NCBI RefSeq assembly: GCF_013410065.1
Contig: NZ_JACCCW010000002.1
Coordinates: forward strand, 1,240,001 to 1,304,000
Source of the DNA: Granulicella arctica
GTDB taxonomy: Bacteria; Acidobacteriota; Terriglobia; Terriglobales; Acidobacteriaceae
Direction of reading: 5' to 3'
Length of the DNA: 64,000 bases
The position numbers and the translations under genes are program-made. Positions 1 through 8,608 of the stretch are shown one piece after another (position 1 is the stretch's first letter; the number at the start of each line of letters is the position of its first letter). The notes beneath the pieces were generated by a model, which made no database searches, was not told where the DNA came from, and worked only from the letters and a program-made list of their open reading frames with translations.

Positions 1-115
1 GTGTCCTGTTGACCGGTACTGGCGTATAAGACGGAGGCTAGTGCCTTCGTTCCACCCAACGCAGTCGAGTACGCTAGTGCGGCTTTGATAGCTACACGTC
101 GATTGATGGTTTGTG

Positions 116-283
116 TCATTTGGAGATCCACTCCGGGGCGATGAGCATCGACAGCTGTTCGACCACCGCCTCTGGGTGCTCTTCAGCAATGAAGTAACCA
201 CAGGACGCAATGACAATGCTCTGAAAGTCCCTTGTAACTATCGCGCCTTCAAAGCACTCAATTGATTTGGGAGATTCTCGCAT
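116..283 (-). pseudogene. C-terminal remnant of an alpha/beta-hydrolase
   Basis: A 55-codon frame on the minus strand reads like the last segment of an epoxide-hydrolase or haloalkane-dehalogenase type alpha/beta hydrolase, around SCGYFIAEEHPEAVVEQL. Family members usually have a Gly-Cys-Gly-His segment here with the catalytic His followed by EEHPE. In this copy the His position is Tyr. An in-frame stop lies just upstream of the only Met, so the catalytic N-terminal part is absent. I read it as a decayed fragment, not a working gene. Confidence 0.5.
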
Positions 284-389
284 TGCGATACTCTTTCAAA
301 CTGTAGAGGTTTTGTAAGATCGAATAAGTTCCTAAATGCTACGGCCGTTGTCTGGGCTGCAGTTCATGCGTCGCCGGATCCCCGGGACT

Positions 390-1010
390 TCACCCTGCAT
401 ACCCGGGAGTGGTAGGTACAGTCGCGATCAGAAGTTGAATAAGCTGCGAGCCTTCCGGTGTGCTCCAGTCCTGAACAAGTTCTGCAACTGCGGTGTTGGT
501 TGTCGTCAGCACAACTCCTGCCGCTGCCATCCTGCGGCGGGCCAACTCTTCCTGCACGTCAAAGGAAGAGCCAGAAGCATCCAGCACGGCCAATACGTCG
601 AACCCCTCTTGTACGGCGCTAATCGCTGGAAAGATCAAACAGATGTCCGTTGTCACCGCAGCCATAATGAGCTTTTTGCGTCCTGTAGAGCGCACTGCTG
701 CACTGAAATTCGGGTCGGCCCAGGCATTGACAATACCTGTGCGCTTGATCCGATTCTTATAGGCATCTGACAGAGCCTCCTGTAGTGCAGGTGATGTTGG
801 CCCCTGTACATGATCTTCCTGGCTCGTTGTAAGAACGACGGGCATGTTAAAGGCCTTGGCTGCTTTGGCTAGCATCACGGCATTCTGAAGGACCGTCTGA
901 GGAGACATTGTGTGTACAAATTGAAGGGTGCCTACCTGATGGTCAATCAGAACGAGAGCAGTATTTTCAGGAGTGAACTGCCCTGACATGACATATGGCT
1001 GGTTGTTCAT
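390..1010 (-). CDS. Isochorismatase-family cysteine hydrolase (YcaC-like)
   Basis: This 206-residue protein has the single-domain isochorismatase fold. The expected catalytic elements are visible: Asp23 in ALVLIDHQVG, a Lys/Arg pair at 89-90, and nucleophile Cys124 in AAVTTDICLIFPA. The segment around TGRKKLIMAAVTT and the following FPAISAVQEGFDVLAVLDA match YcaC-type hydrolases, which cleave amides or related small substrates in the cytoplasm; the true substrate is unknown. The ATG is preceded by AGAGGA at suitable spacing. It is complete and lies alone among decayed genes. Family assignment is firm; function is not. Confidence 0.85.
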   Translation of the reverse strand: MNNQPYVMSGQFTPENTALVLIDHQVGTLQFVHTMSPQTVLQNAVMLAKAAKAFNMPVVLTTSQEDHVQGPTSPALQEALSDAYKNRIKRTGIVNAWADPNFSAAVRSTGRKKLIMAAVTTDICLIFPAISAVQEGFDVLAVLDASGSSFDVQEELARRRMAAAGVVLTTTNTAVAELVQDWSTPEGSQLIQLLIATVPTTPGYAG

Positions 1011-1592
1011 TGGAGTTGTCCTCTTTCGTGATGTACAGCATTCTGAACACGAATGTGTGCGTTGGAAACTGGAGCTAACTGAAATCAGTGTCTGCTTGCA
1101 AACCGGTATTTCGCCGGAGACATCCGCAGGTGCGTGCGTGGCCCAATTCTGCTAACAATCGCAGTTATCGCTTGATAGCGCCTGCATTCTCGAAAGTCGG
1201 CGAAGTTCAAACATGAGGTCATTCTGGCATTAGTCAATCTTCCTAGCTATAGCAAGAATATTTAAGGTGTGCCACGAGAGGCCGAGTTGGGATGTGGCAG
1301 GAATCGGTAGCCGTCTTGTAGCCCGCCAGGTGTAGTCTCCGGTCAGGTTTACATGCTCCAACCGACGAGGGAGAGGGGGGCTGTTGCCCTCGAACGAGCC
1401 TTTTGCGTCAGGCGGCTTCCCTGCATCGTTAGGTTAAGAGAAGTCTTCAGACCAATTGCGACGAGGCTTCGCCGATGTGTTGCACTAACGCAACTTGATA
1501 TTGCTGAAACCTTGCGTCGGCATAAATAAACCTGTTATAGGCAGAGATGCCACTTCGCCCTAGTATCAAAAACGTGAAGGCTAAAGTGCCGT
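1011..1592. other. Gene-free stretch
   Basis: I see no supportable gene in these 582 bases on either strand; the short frames present have no family resemblance or ribosome binding site. The stretch lies upstream of the minus-strand isochorismatase gene and probably holds its promoter. A sequence TAGCTATAGCA at about 1243 recurs near 4265 in front of the LysR gene, but an 11-base match is easily chance. Confidence 0.4.
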
Positions 1593-1700
1593 GTGACAAT
1601 GCTCATCACTTCTATTGAAGCCACAGGCTTGAATTTGCAAACGCATGATTCTTTCCATCCCGAGAGTTATCTCTGCTTAAAAATTCACCTGGAGAATGCG

Positions 1701-1919
1701 ATGCCCGATGTCGACGTAACACCGTTCGAAATTGAAGTCACAACCCGGTACGGTGACATTGTGCGCGCCGATGTCTACCTGCCGAAGAAGAGCTCAGGAC
1801 CTTATCCTGTGGTGCTGGGCGTGTCACCCTACCAGAAAAAGCTCAGGTACCTGCCAGTACATAACGTCTTTTCCTTCGTGGAATACGGCCCAATGCAGAT
1901 GTACTTAGACAACGGTTAG
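1701..1919 (+). pseudogene. N-terminal fragment of a CocE/NonD-type hydrolase
   Basis: This frame encodes about 72 residues that look like the start of a CocE/NonD (X-Pro dipeptidyl-peptidase S15 type) hydrolase: an opening beta segment FEIEVTTRYGDIVRADVYLP, then PYPVVLGVSPYQK. Family members run to 550-650 residues with a Ser-Asp-His triad, none of which is present. A stop follows MYLDNG directly, and no continuation is recognisable downstream in any frame. The ATG at 1701 has GGAG six bases upstream; the same frame is open from a GTG at 1593. I read it as a truncated remnant. Confidence 0.6.
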
Positions 1920-2286
1920 CGAGTCAGGTGACGACAAGAGATCAAGCTTCCTTCGACGGACTGGAAGAGAGTCTGAGCCCTTCGCTCGAACGTTCAGGTT
2001 CAGATCGTGTCGTGCTCAGCCGCTTAGATGAGTATGACAAATTAAGCGACAGCCATCTTGTCATCCATCAACGGAGAGCGAGGGTCTGCTCCCGGCTACT
2101 TGAGGACGTTCGCTCACTTGCTGCTGCGTCCCGGCAGGCCATGGCCGGTCTGTCTTGAGGAGGACATCTTTGTAAATGGAGCCCACATTCGATTGCAATC
2201 GCAACTCTCAGTTGCTAGTTCAATGCCAGACATCAGGAGTACCCATCGGACCGCGTATTTCGAAATCGAAGCTTTGAGGATGACAG
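1920..2286. other. Unassigned stretch between CocE fragment and sigma factor
   Basis: Short open frames occur in 1928-2158 and 2058-2294, but neither resembles a family I know, and none continues the hydrolase upstream. The last bases hold GAGG seven bases before the ATG of the sigma factor. Probably debris plus the sigma-factor leader. Confidence 0.35.
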
Positions 2287-2868
2287 ATGAATAATTTATA
2301 CATTTCAGCCTTGAACGACGAGCTACTGGTGAAGGCAGCAAAGGGTGGCGATCATGATGCCTTTGCTGAGTTATGGAGGCGCCATTTCAAAAGAGTGTCG
2401 CGCACCGTGAACCAGATCACGAGGAACCCGGCGGATGCCGAGGACGCGGTCCAGGACACCTTTTTAAAGGCATACTCCCATCTACACACATTCAACTGCC
2501 AAGCAAAGTTCTCGACGTGGCTGACGCGCATCGCGATCAATTCCGCACTGATGATCCTGCGAGGCAGACGCTCTCATCTGTACACACTCGCGAATTCGTT
2601 TACGGACGGAGAAACATGGCTGGAATGGGAGGTGCAGGACGGACGCGTCGATATTGAAGGCACCTACGCGAAGAAGGAGGCTTCACAGAAACTAAACGCA
2701 GCGATTCTCAACCTTCGTCCACCGTTGCGACATGTGATGCAAATTTATCAACAAAACGACAATTCAATGGCAGAGATCGCAGAGATAGCAGGGCTTTCGA
2801 TTCCGGCGACTAAGTCGCGAATGCTAAGGGCGAGGCGGGCTCTCCGGCAGCGCCTCACATCGAAATGA
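2287..2868 (+). CDS. ECF-type RNA polymerase sigma factor
   Basis: The 193-residue product has the two-domain layout of extracytoplasmic-function sigma factors. Region 2 lies at about residues 25-95, with NPADAEDAVQDTFLKAY and FSTWLTRIAINSALM for core binding and -10 recognition. Region 4 lies at about 135-190, with SMAEIAEIAGLSIPATKSRM as the -35-binding helix-turn-helix. Length is normal. No anti-sigma gene is adjacent: the DNA downstream is unassigned and then comes a convergent LysR gene, so its control is unclear. GAGG seven bases upstream supports the ATG. Its target promoters cannot be read here. Confidence 0.9.
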   Translation: MNNLYISALNDELLVKAAKGGDHDAFAELWRRHFKRVSRTVNQITRNPADAEDAVQDTFLKAYSHLHTFNCQAKFSTWLTRIAINSALMILRGRRSHLYTLANSFTDGETWLEWEVQDGRVDIEGTYAKKEASQKLNAAILNLRPPLRHVMQIYQQNDNSMAEIAEIAGLSIPATKSRMLRARRALRQRLTSK

Positions 2869-3195
2869 TGACAGGAATTTCATCAAGATGTCACTGGCTG
2901 GTTGCTTGTTGAGCGCCAACTGGAAGGCCCGAATGACTTCTGAGTTTATAAAACCGGCGCGACAAAACAATAGCCACTACAGGAGAAACGCATGAACTGC
3001 TGCAAAGAAGGCCCCTCAGATCAGGCTTTCAGGCTGACAATGCGCAAGGAACGATGCCTTCTTCTGGCATCGGGGTTCGGCCGTTTTTGCGTCGACACAG
3101 ACGCTGCCAGAAACCGGCCTCTAGCCAAGTGTGCTTTCCATGTCAAAGGGTATTTGTCGTCCTCAGCAATGTCCGTTGTGCTGCCTCGACGTGTA
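2869..3195. other. Unassigned stretch downstream of the sigma gene
   Basis: No recognisable gene. An ATG at 2992 has a good AGGAG in front and opens a long plus-strand frame, but that frame runs antisense through the LysR gene and its first 70 residues match nothing I recognise. It may be the ribosome binding site of a lost gene. Confidence 0.35.
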
Positions 3196-4149
3196 TTACG
3201 GACCAGAGGTTGCCTCAAGCTTCGGGTCTGTAAACAGTCCCTTCGCTGGCACTCTTTGAAGCCGTGGATCCCGATCGGTGCCGATATATTCTCCCAGGAA
3301 GTCCAGCAATACGTGAACTTTGGGAGTCAGTCGGGCTTGGCCGGAGAAGAGGGCGCACAGTGTGATCGGCTCCGGATTCCAGTGTGGCAGTACGGGAATC
3401 AGTCTGTTGCGCATGTCGGCGCGCTTTGCCATGTAAAGCGGCAAGGTGACGATTCCGAGTCCGCTCAGCGCGAGGTCCAGATGAACTACCGGATCGGTGA
3501 CAACAACCTTGAAGACGATGTTCGGAGCTGTGGTCTTCGAACCCCGGCTCAACTTCCAGGTTCCAGAGCCGATGCAGGTGTGGGAGACGAGTTCATCCGG
3601 AGTGGCCGGGGCGCCGTGCAGTGCAATGTAACCCGGGCTCGCGAAGAGCCCTCGCTTTGTGCCGGAATACGGACGAACCCTCCTGATCGAGTCTCTGGGA
3701 GCTCGCACTTTGAAAAACACGTCTACGTCCTCGCGCGGCTCATGGTCCCATCCAGCGGTATACGGTTCCAATTCGACGCGCAAATCCGGATAGCGATCGA
3801 GAAACTCTTTGAGCAACGGCCCAAAGATGGAGCGAGCCATAGTGATAGGGCAGGCAACCTTAATGAGACCGCTTGGCCGTTCGCGATGCCTCTCGACCAA
3901 CTCGCTCCCCTCCCTCAAGGTACGCAGCGCTCGCCTACAGGATTGCAGGTATTCCTTGCCGAAATCGGTCATGACAAGGCCGCGGGGGCTTCGTTGCGCA
4001 AGCAGAACACCCAGGTGTTTTTCAAGACGCGTCAATGCGCGGCTCACCGTCGACGTCGGGAGTTTCAGTTCTCTTGCGGCAGCAGTCAGCGTGCCTTCCT
4101 GGCCGATTGCGACGAAGGTACGAACATCGTTGAGGTCCGGCATTTCCAT
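3196..4149 (-). CDS. LysR-family transcriptional regulator
   Basis: This 317-residue protein has an N-terminal winged helix-turn-helix (about residues 5-65; LTAAARELKLPTSTVSRALT) followed by a substrate-binding domain at about 92-295. The recognition helix and overall style resemble the CrgA/DmlR group of LysR proteins, which often control divergent oxidoreductase genes. AGGAG lies five bases before the first ATG; a second ATG follows two codons later. It is transcribed away from the NmrA-like reductase gene across a 214-base gap, so it probably regulates that gene and itself. The effector is unknown. Confidence 0.9.
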   Translation of the reverse strand: MEMPDLNDVRTFVAIGQEGTLTAAARELKLPTSTVSRALTRLEKHLGVLLAQRSPRGLVMTDFGKEYLQSCRRALRTLREGSELVERHRERPSGLIKVACPITMARSIFGPLLKEFLDRYPDLRVELEPYTAGWDHEPREDVDVFFKVRAPRDSIRRVRPYSGTKRGLFASPGYIALHGAPATPDELVSHTCIGSGTWKLSRGSKTTAPNIVFKVVVTDPVVHLDLALSGLGIVTLPLYMAKRADMRNRLIPVLPHWNPEPITLCALFSGQARLTPKVHVLLDFLGEYIGTDRDPRLQRVPAKGLFTDPKLEATSGP

Positions 4150-4363
4150 TGGAACTCCTGGTCAAAAAACGAGTGTGTGGCGCAAACAGAATCAAAGGCC
4201 TCCCGCACAGTTCATCTTAGAACAGAGTTGCCGCAGAGCAACATGGTATTGCTGTAATAGGCGCTTCGCTATAGCTATAGCACGCATCTTTTATAACGAA
4301 CCTGAGTGTTACGGACCTGCAATGCAGAGCCGAAACAGAAGATAGAAACCAAAGGAGATGAAG
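4150..4363. promoter_or_regulatory. Divergent promoter region, LysR and NmrA-like genes
   Basis: This gap holds the promoters of two divergent genes. A repeated, partly palindromic CTATAGCTATAG lies near 4269, and TATAAC about 4290 could be a -10 element for the rightward gene. LysR proteins bind T-N11-A sites in such gaps, but the exact operator is inference. AGGAG at 4353-4357 abuts one ATG and lies six bases before the ATG at 4364, which decides the start of the reductase. Confidence 0.4.
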
Positions 4364-5227
4364 ATGAAAATTCTAGTAACGGGCGGAACAGGGAATGTAG
4401 GCGGGGCGGTTGTTGGCGAGCTGCTCAAACGCGGTGCAGAGGTGCGGGTGTTGGCTCGCAAGCAGCCGGAGGCAGACAAACTGCCAGCTGGAGTAGAAGT
4501 GGCGATTGGCGATCTGCTCGATCCAGTTTCGGTGGAGCAAGCGATGCAGGGAGTCGACAAGCTCTTCCTGCTGAATGCCGTCGTCACCGACGAATTGACC
4601 CAGGCGTTGATCGCTTATGGCGTCGCGAAACGAGTAGGACTGAAGCATGTGACTTATCTATCCGTCTTCAAGGTCGATCAGTTCCGCGACGTGCCGCACT
4701 TTGCATCGAAGTTGGCCGTTGAAAACGCGCTGCGTGAGTTCGGTGTTCCATACACTATCCTGCGGCCCGGCTACTACATCCAGAACGATGTCAATCTGAA
4801 GGGCGCCCTTACAGGGCCTGGGGTCTATCCCATGCCGATCGGCACCGCAGGGATTGCTGCGGCAGATGTCCGGGACATCGCTGAAGCGGCCGCCATCTCC
4901 CTCACAGAGGACGGGCATGATGGCCAGACATATGACGTGGTTGCATCGACGATGATCAGCGGTCCCGGCAACGCTGCCTTGTGGGGCAAGCTGTTAGGCA
5001 AGGAGATCAAGTACACGGGACACAACTTCGACCAATGGGAGCAGGGGATGCGGGCCCGAATGCCAAGTTGGAGCGCCTTCGATCTACGCATGATGTTCCA
5101 AGGCTATTTCGACCGCGGCTTTGTTTCTACCGAAACAGAGGTCGCACGCCTGACAAAACTTCTGGGCCACGCGCCACGCAGCTATGAGGACTTTGCGACG
5201 GAGACTGCCAAGCTTTGGAAAGCATAG
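4364..5227 (+). CDS. NmrA-like NAD(P)-binding reductase
   Basis: The 287-residue protein opens with the dinucleotide-binding motif GGTGNVGG in a Rossmann fold and has the atypical short-chain dehydrogenase layout of the NmrA/YtfG (quinone oxidoreductase 2) group. The usual YxxxK pair is replaced by a family-style segment around FASKLAVENALREFGVPYTILRPGYY. Such proteins bind NADP and either reduce quinones or act as redox sensors. The start at 4364 is preferred because AGGAG would touch the earlier ATG at 4358. It is probably controlled by the divergent LysR gene. Family firm, substrate unknown. Confidence 0.85.
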   Translation: MKILVTGGTGNVGGAVVGELLKRGAEVRVLARKQPEADKLPAGVEVAIGDLLDPVSVEQAMQGVDKLFLLNAVVTDELTQALIAYGVAKRVGLKHVTYLSVFKVDQFRDVPHFASKLAVENALREFGVPYTILRPGYYIQNDVNLKGALTGPGVYPMPIGTAGIAAADVRDIAEAAAISLTEDGHDGQTYDVVASTMISGPGNAALWGKLLGKEIKYTGHNFDQWEQGMRARMPSWSAFDLRMMFQGYFDRGFVSTETEVARLTKLLGHAPRSYEDFATETAKLWKA

Positions 5228-5272
5228 GTTGCGCAACATAGATCCCCGACCCATTACGAAGAGGAGAAGAGC

Positions 5273-5352
5273 ATGAAAGCACTACGCATTCACGAATATG
5301 GTGGCGTACTTCAGTTAGATGAAATAGAACAACCGACAGCAGGCGCTGGACA
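5273..5352 (+). pseudogene. N-terminal fragment of a zinc-type alcohol dehydrogenase
   Basis: After GAGGAG an ATG opens MKALRIHEYGGVLQLDEIEQ and PTAGAGQV, the characteristic first 27 residues of a medium-chain alcohol dehydrogenase or quinone oxidoreductase. The similarity stops at about 5352, where the DNA switches to a cupin gene in another frame; the translated frame ends at a TGA at 5429-5431. About 300 residues are missing. The ribosome binding site is intact, so a short peptide may still be made. Confidence 0.7.
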
Positions 5353-5709
5353 GGTGGCGCAGGCGGCCCCGGTCCGCATCGTCACAACTTCGAAGAGACT
5401 TTCACTCTGCTTGAGGGGGAGATGGAAGTGATCTTCCGAGGCAAGAAGTCTACCGTGCACGCAGGCGACACGGTCAATGTTCCGTCAAATGCTCCGCATC
5501 AATTTCATAATGCATCGGCCAAACCGGTGCGGGTGATCTGCATTTGCTCGCCGGCAGGCAACGAGAGGTTTTTCCAGGAAGTAGGTGTACCCGTGGCAAG
5601 TCGCACTACGCCGCCACCCAAGCTGAACGACGAACAGATGGATGAGTTTCTGAAAAAGGCCAAAGCGCTTGCTCCAAAGTACCGCACCGAACGTCTGGAA
5701 AAAGCGTAA
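5353..5709 (+). pseudogene. 5'-truncated cupin-domain protein
   Basis: From about 5353 the second reading frame encodes a cupin-2 barrel: PHRHNFEETFTLLEGEMEV holds the metal-binding HxH and Glu of cupin motif 1, and NVPSNAPHQFHN supplies motif 2 with its His. The C-terminal DEQMDEFLKKAKALAPKY resembles single-domain cupins of about 140-150 residues. The natural start is gone, because the gene is fused out of frame to the alcohol dehydrogenase fragment upstream. An internal ATG at 5422 could start a peptide lacking the metal ligands of motif 1. Confidence 0.7.
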
Positions 5710-5790
5710 GCAAAGATTGAGACAACAGCGCACGCCTTATGGGTGCTTTACGACCGCCGAAGATCGTAACAAAGGAGAGGAGGACCGAAA

Positions 5791-6714
5791 ATGACAATGA
5801 CATATCACAAGGCGTACGCGGCGGATCAAGCTGCGATGCAAGCCATGCGTGCAGAACTACGAGGACATCCGGCAATGGAATTTGGCCCCGAGGCGCGTCC
5901 AATATTCGATGAGTTGATGGCAAAGACGCCGGCAGCCCAGAATGTTATCTACGAGGCAGCGACAGTCGGTGGTATAGCTGGATGGTGGTGCAAACCTTCG
6001 GATGCGGCCGAAGGTACCGCGATCCTTTACCTGCACGGAGGGGCCTATATTCTTGGCTCGGCCGCTGCTTACCGCAACTTCGCCGGGCATATCGCTACGC
6101 GGGCAAAGACGGCCGCCTTCATTGCTGACTATCGAATTGCACCCGAGCATCGGTTCCCAGGCGCACTGGACGACGCCATCGCGGCGTATCGCGGCCTTTC
6201 AGCAGAGGGTTATTCGAGGCTGGCATTGGTAGGCGACTCGGCTGGTGGAGGCTTGGCACTCTCTTTGCTCTTGCTTGCAACCGCAGCATCGAAAAACGGT
6301 TCCGTTGTTCGACCGTCTGCTGCGGCGGTAATGTCTCCGTGGACCGATCTGGCCCTTACCGGCGAAAGCATCAAGACAAGGGCCAATGCAGATCCGCTCT
6401 TAACGCGTGACGCTTTGCAGAAGTCCGCCAAACTATACCTCAGCGAACAGGATCTCCGCGATCCGCAAGCGTCGCCACTTTATGCCGACTTAGTGGGAAT
6501 TCCGCCGGTACTTCTCCATGTCGGAGAGGACGAGATACTTCTCGACGACTCTCGACGTTTCGCTGAACACATCGACACTGTTGGCGGGCTGGCACAACTC
6601 CATGTCTGGGAGGGGATGGTGCATGTCTTCCCATCCAATCTTGAACTGCTCCAGGCGGCAAGAGAGGCGCTCGACAGCATAGGCGATTTCTTGCGTCAGC
6701 ACCTGCAACCTTAG
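5791..6714 (+). CDS. HSL-family alpha/beta-hydrolase (esterase/lipase)
   Basis: This 307-residue protein is a hormone-sensitive-lipase type esterase. The oxyanion motif HGG is at 82-84, nucleophile Ser150 lies in GDSAGG, and the acid and base are Asp247 (VGEDEILLDD) and His278 (WEGMVHVF). The full triad is intact and length is typical for the family, which hydrolyses short acyl esters in the cytoplasm. GGAGAGGA precedes the ATG. It follows the cupin fragment by 81 bases on the same strand, so it may have belonged to a detoxification or catabolic cluster now decayed. Confidence 0.92.
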   Translation: MTMTYHKAYAADQAAMQAMRAELRGHPAMEFGPEARPIFDELMAKTPAAQNVIYEAATVGGIAGWWCKPSDAAEGTAILYLHGGAYILGSAAAYRNFAGHIATRAKTAAFIADYRIAPEHRFPGALDDAIAAYRGLSAEGYSRLALVGDSAGGGLALSLLLLATAASKNGSVVRPSAAAVMSPWTDLALTGESIKTRANADPLLTRDALQKSAKLYLSEQDLRDPQASPLYADLVGIPPVLLHVGEDEILLDDSRRFAEHIDTVGGLAQLHVWEGMVHVFPSNLELLQAAREALDSIGDFLRQHLQP

Positions 6715-6962
6715 CGCTTTGATTTAATGCCTGTGCAATCAGGGGAGGAAGCTGTCGCAGTGGCTTTTGACTGGCTCAGGCAAGAACCGCGCTCCCAATC
6801 ATTCTTTAACCGCGCAGCGATCAGCGGCAGTCGTTCGGACTTCCACACGGAAGGTTTATTACCTCTTCAAGGAATGGGTGTGCCGACTTTCTCCGTTCGG
6901 AATCGTCACACGTGCGGCCCAGCCGAAATGGAGCCCGACCATCATCGCGATGAAAGAACCAA
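6715..6962. other. Unassigned gap before zinc-ribbon gene
   Basis: Two overlapping plus-strand frames exist, but neither has a recognisable domain. The gap separates the esterase from the integrase-associated zinc-ribbon gene and may contain its leader. Confidence 0.3.
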
Positions 6963-7175
6963 ATGAGCACAGGCGAAACCGATCCGAATTCAACTCATTC
7001 CTGGGAGAGCGTTCACGTCTGTCCTAACTGCGGACACGTCATCAATCTCACGGAGTTGGACCTAAGAGCCATCACCACCGGTATCGCGACCTGCCCCAGT
7101 TGCGATTGGTCTGGGCAAATTGAGATACAAGTCGTCGACCAAGTGCCTCGCAAGAAGCCGACTTCAGTCGAGTAA
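6963..7175 (+). CDS. Small zinc-ribbon protein
   Basis: A 70-residue protein with two CxxC knuckles, CPNCGH at about residues 19-24 and CPSCDW at about 43-48, spaced as in a zinc ribbon. The rest is hydrophilic. I do not recognise a named family. It lies just upstream of an integrase remnant on the same strand, so it may be a cargo or accessory gene of the left-hand element, for example a DNA-binding helper. That role is inference from position only. Confidence 0.55.
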   Translation: MSTGETDPNSTHSWESVHVCPNCGHVINLTELDLRAITTGIATCPSCDWSGQIEIQVVDQVPRKKPTSVE

Positions 7176-7226
7176 TGGCACTACGCTGAAATCGGAAGCG
7201 GCAACTGTTGATGTGTCTTCCTGTCA

Positions 7227-7571
7227 GGCATTTTGCGCATATTCGCCAACCCACAGACTGGGAAGCCGTATCACCAGGAGAGCCTCAAGAAGCGCCAGCT
7301 TCGCAGGGTCGCCGACATCATCGGTCTACCGGAAGGGATCGGTTGGCATACGTTCCGCCACACCTATCGCTCATGGCTCGATGAGACCGGCGCTCCGATG
7401 AAGGTGCAGCAGGAGTTGATGCGTCACGCCTCTATCCAGACGACGATGAATGTCTATGGAAGGGCGATGACAGACTCGAAGCGGAAAGCCAATAGCCAAG
7501 TCGTAGGGTTGGTGTTTGGCGAAACGCTGGACGTGAGGAAGGGGGACTTAAACACCACAGTCCTTCAATGA
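7227..7571 (+). pseudogene. C-terminal fragment of a tyrosine recombinase
   Basis: About 112 residues remain, covering the end of the catalytic domain. HTFRHTYRSWLDE holds the HxxR box, LMRHASIQTTMNVYG the second His and the catalytic Tyr. The first catalytic Arg, the core-binding domain and the arm-binding domain are missing, and an in-frame stop lies at about 7211, so no active recombinase can be made. Its 3' end is 86 bases from the tRNA-derived repeat, the normal location for a tRNA-site integrase. It is closely similar to the recombinase at 22,420-23,175. Confidence 0.85.
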
Positions 7572-7580
7572 AGAAGGACT
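7559..7580 (+). terminator. Stem-loop after integrase fragment
   Basis: An 8-bp perfect stem (AGTCCTTC with GAAGGACT, loop AATGAA) overlaps the integrase stop codon. There is no T-run, so termination is uncertain. Confidence 0.3.
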
Positions 7581-7657
7581 GTTCAGGAGGAGCCATTTCC
7601 GATTGGGGGATAATGGGGTCTTGTTTGGGAAATCGAAGTCTGTAACTTATTGATTCT

Positions 7658-7703
7658 TTGGTTGCGGGGGTAGGATTTGAACCTACGACCTTTGGGTTAT
7701 GAG
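7658..7703 (-). repeat. Attachment-site copy of the tRNA-fMet 3' part
   Basis: These 46 bases are identical to 23,251-23,296, which spans the 3' part of tRNA-fMet from the CCA end to the CAT anticodon. Beyond 7703 the identity ends abruptly. This is the expected product of site-specific integration into a tRNA gene: the distal site keeps only the duplicated 3' segment, while the intact tRNA stays at the other end. Confidence 0.9.
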
Positions 7704-7924
7704 TGACCGAGCACTCGCGTATGTTGTTGAATTTCCTGGTACAAATGGCGACTCGGAAGTATGGAAAAGTACCCATCGGACAGCTTATTGGGAGTCTATT
7801 GGGAGCGCGTTTTTGAGGTTGGGTTTTGCACCCAACGTTCGTTGGATTGAGAGTATCACGATGCGAGAATGCGATGAAAATTATTGATGATTGTGCTAAT
7901 CTATATCGCGTAGGAGGAATCATC

Positions 7925-8608
7925 ATGCCCTCTAGTGCTCTCAAGAATCCGACTCGACATCAACATTGGGACGTTCAGGAAGGCGAGGCGCAGGAGATCG
8001 CCCCCCGGCTCAAGAACATTGCAGCACGCGCGCTCGTGTTCGTCTCCAGCGGCAAGGATGACGACCAGCGCACCAAAGCCAGGTTCGATACCCTCCGGCA
8101 GGCATCCGAGCTGATCGACTTGCTCCTGGACGCGAAACAGGAAGACCGCTGGAAGGCGCTCGTCGAGGCTCTGACCCCGGATGTTCCTCTAAGCCCGAAC
8201 CGACTCATCGAGGCCGGCATGTTCGCTCAGGCCATTCAGGAGATCGTCGAAAGCAAGGATTTCGCCCGGGCCGCTGACATCGCCGAAGCCGCGCACTTCA
8301 GCAAGACCAATACGAGCTCGCAGCCGAACCGATGGAAGAAGGCTGGACTGATTTTTGCAGTTCCCTACAAGGGGGCTGACCTTTACCCCATTTACGCTCT
8401 GGAGTTCAAAGAAGGCGCGAGACCTCTTCCAGTCATGGAAAAGGTCCTCAGTGTCCTTGCAGATAAGGACGACTGGCAAAAGGCGTTTTGGTTCGGCAGC
8501 GTGAACTCCTATCTCCACAACAAAATGCCGAAAGACCTCCTCAAGTTGAAACCTCAAGAAGTCCTGCGAGCTGCTGAGATCGAGGCTGCAGGCGTCCAGC
8601 ATGGGTAG
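7925..8608 (+). CDS. Antitoxin of a RES/Xre-type toxin-antitoxin pair
   Basis: The start at 7925 is supported by AGGAGG at 7912-7917; an earlier in-frame ATG at 7826 lacks one. The 227-residue product ends in a segment (DDWQKAFWFGSVNSYLHNKM then PKDLLKLKPQEVLRAA) that resembles the toxin-binding domain of Xre/MbcA/ParS antitoxins, where a Trp-rich helix and PxDLL precede the C-terminus. The middle region around AADIAEAAHFSKTNTSSQPN could be the DNA-binding part. The RES toxin frame follows with overlap, the usual antitoxin-first order. Such antitoxins neutralise the toxin and repress the operon. Confidence 0.7.
   Translation: MPSSALKNPTRHQHWDVQEGEAQEIAPRLKNIAARALVFVSSGKDDDQRTKARFDTLRQASELIDLLLDAKQEDRWKALVEALTPDVPLSPNRLIEAGMFAQAIQEIVESKDFARAADIAEAAHFSKTNTSSQPNRWKKAGLIFAVPYKGADLYPIYALEFKEGARPLPVMEKVLSVLADKDDWQKAFWFGSVNSYLHNKMPKDLLKLKPQEVLRAAEIEAAGVQHG

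Noticed and set aside
2992..4257. Long plus-strand frame (about 421 codons) with AGGAG before its ATG
   Set aside because: It runs antisense through the LysR gene, and its translation has no domain-like pattern. The ribosome binding site may belong to a lost gene.
1240..4290. Shared TAGCTATAGCA upstream of the isochorismatase and LysR genes as a common operator
   Set aside because: Eleven bases in AT-rich promoter DNA are easily coincidental; no third copy supports it.
2237..7783. 14-base match AGTACCCATCGGAC at about 2238 and 7769
   Set aside because: A few matches of this length are expected by chance in 64 kb, and the flanks do not match, so it is not taken as an attachment site.
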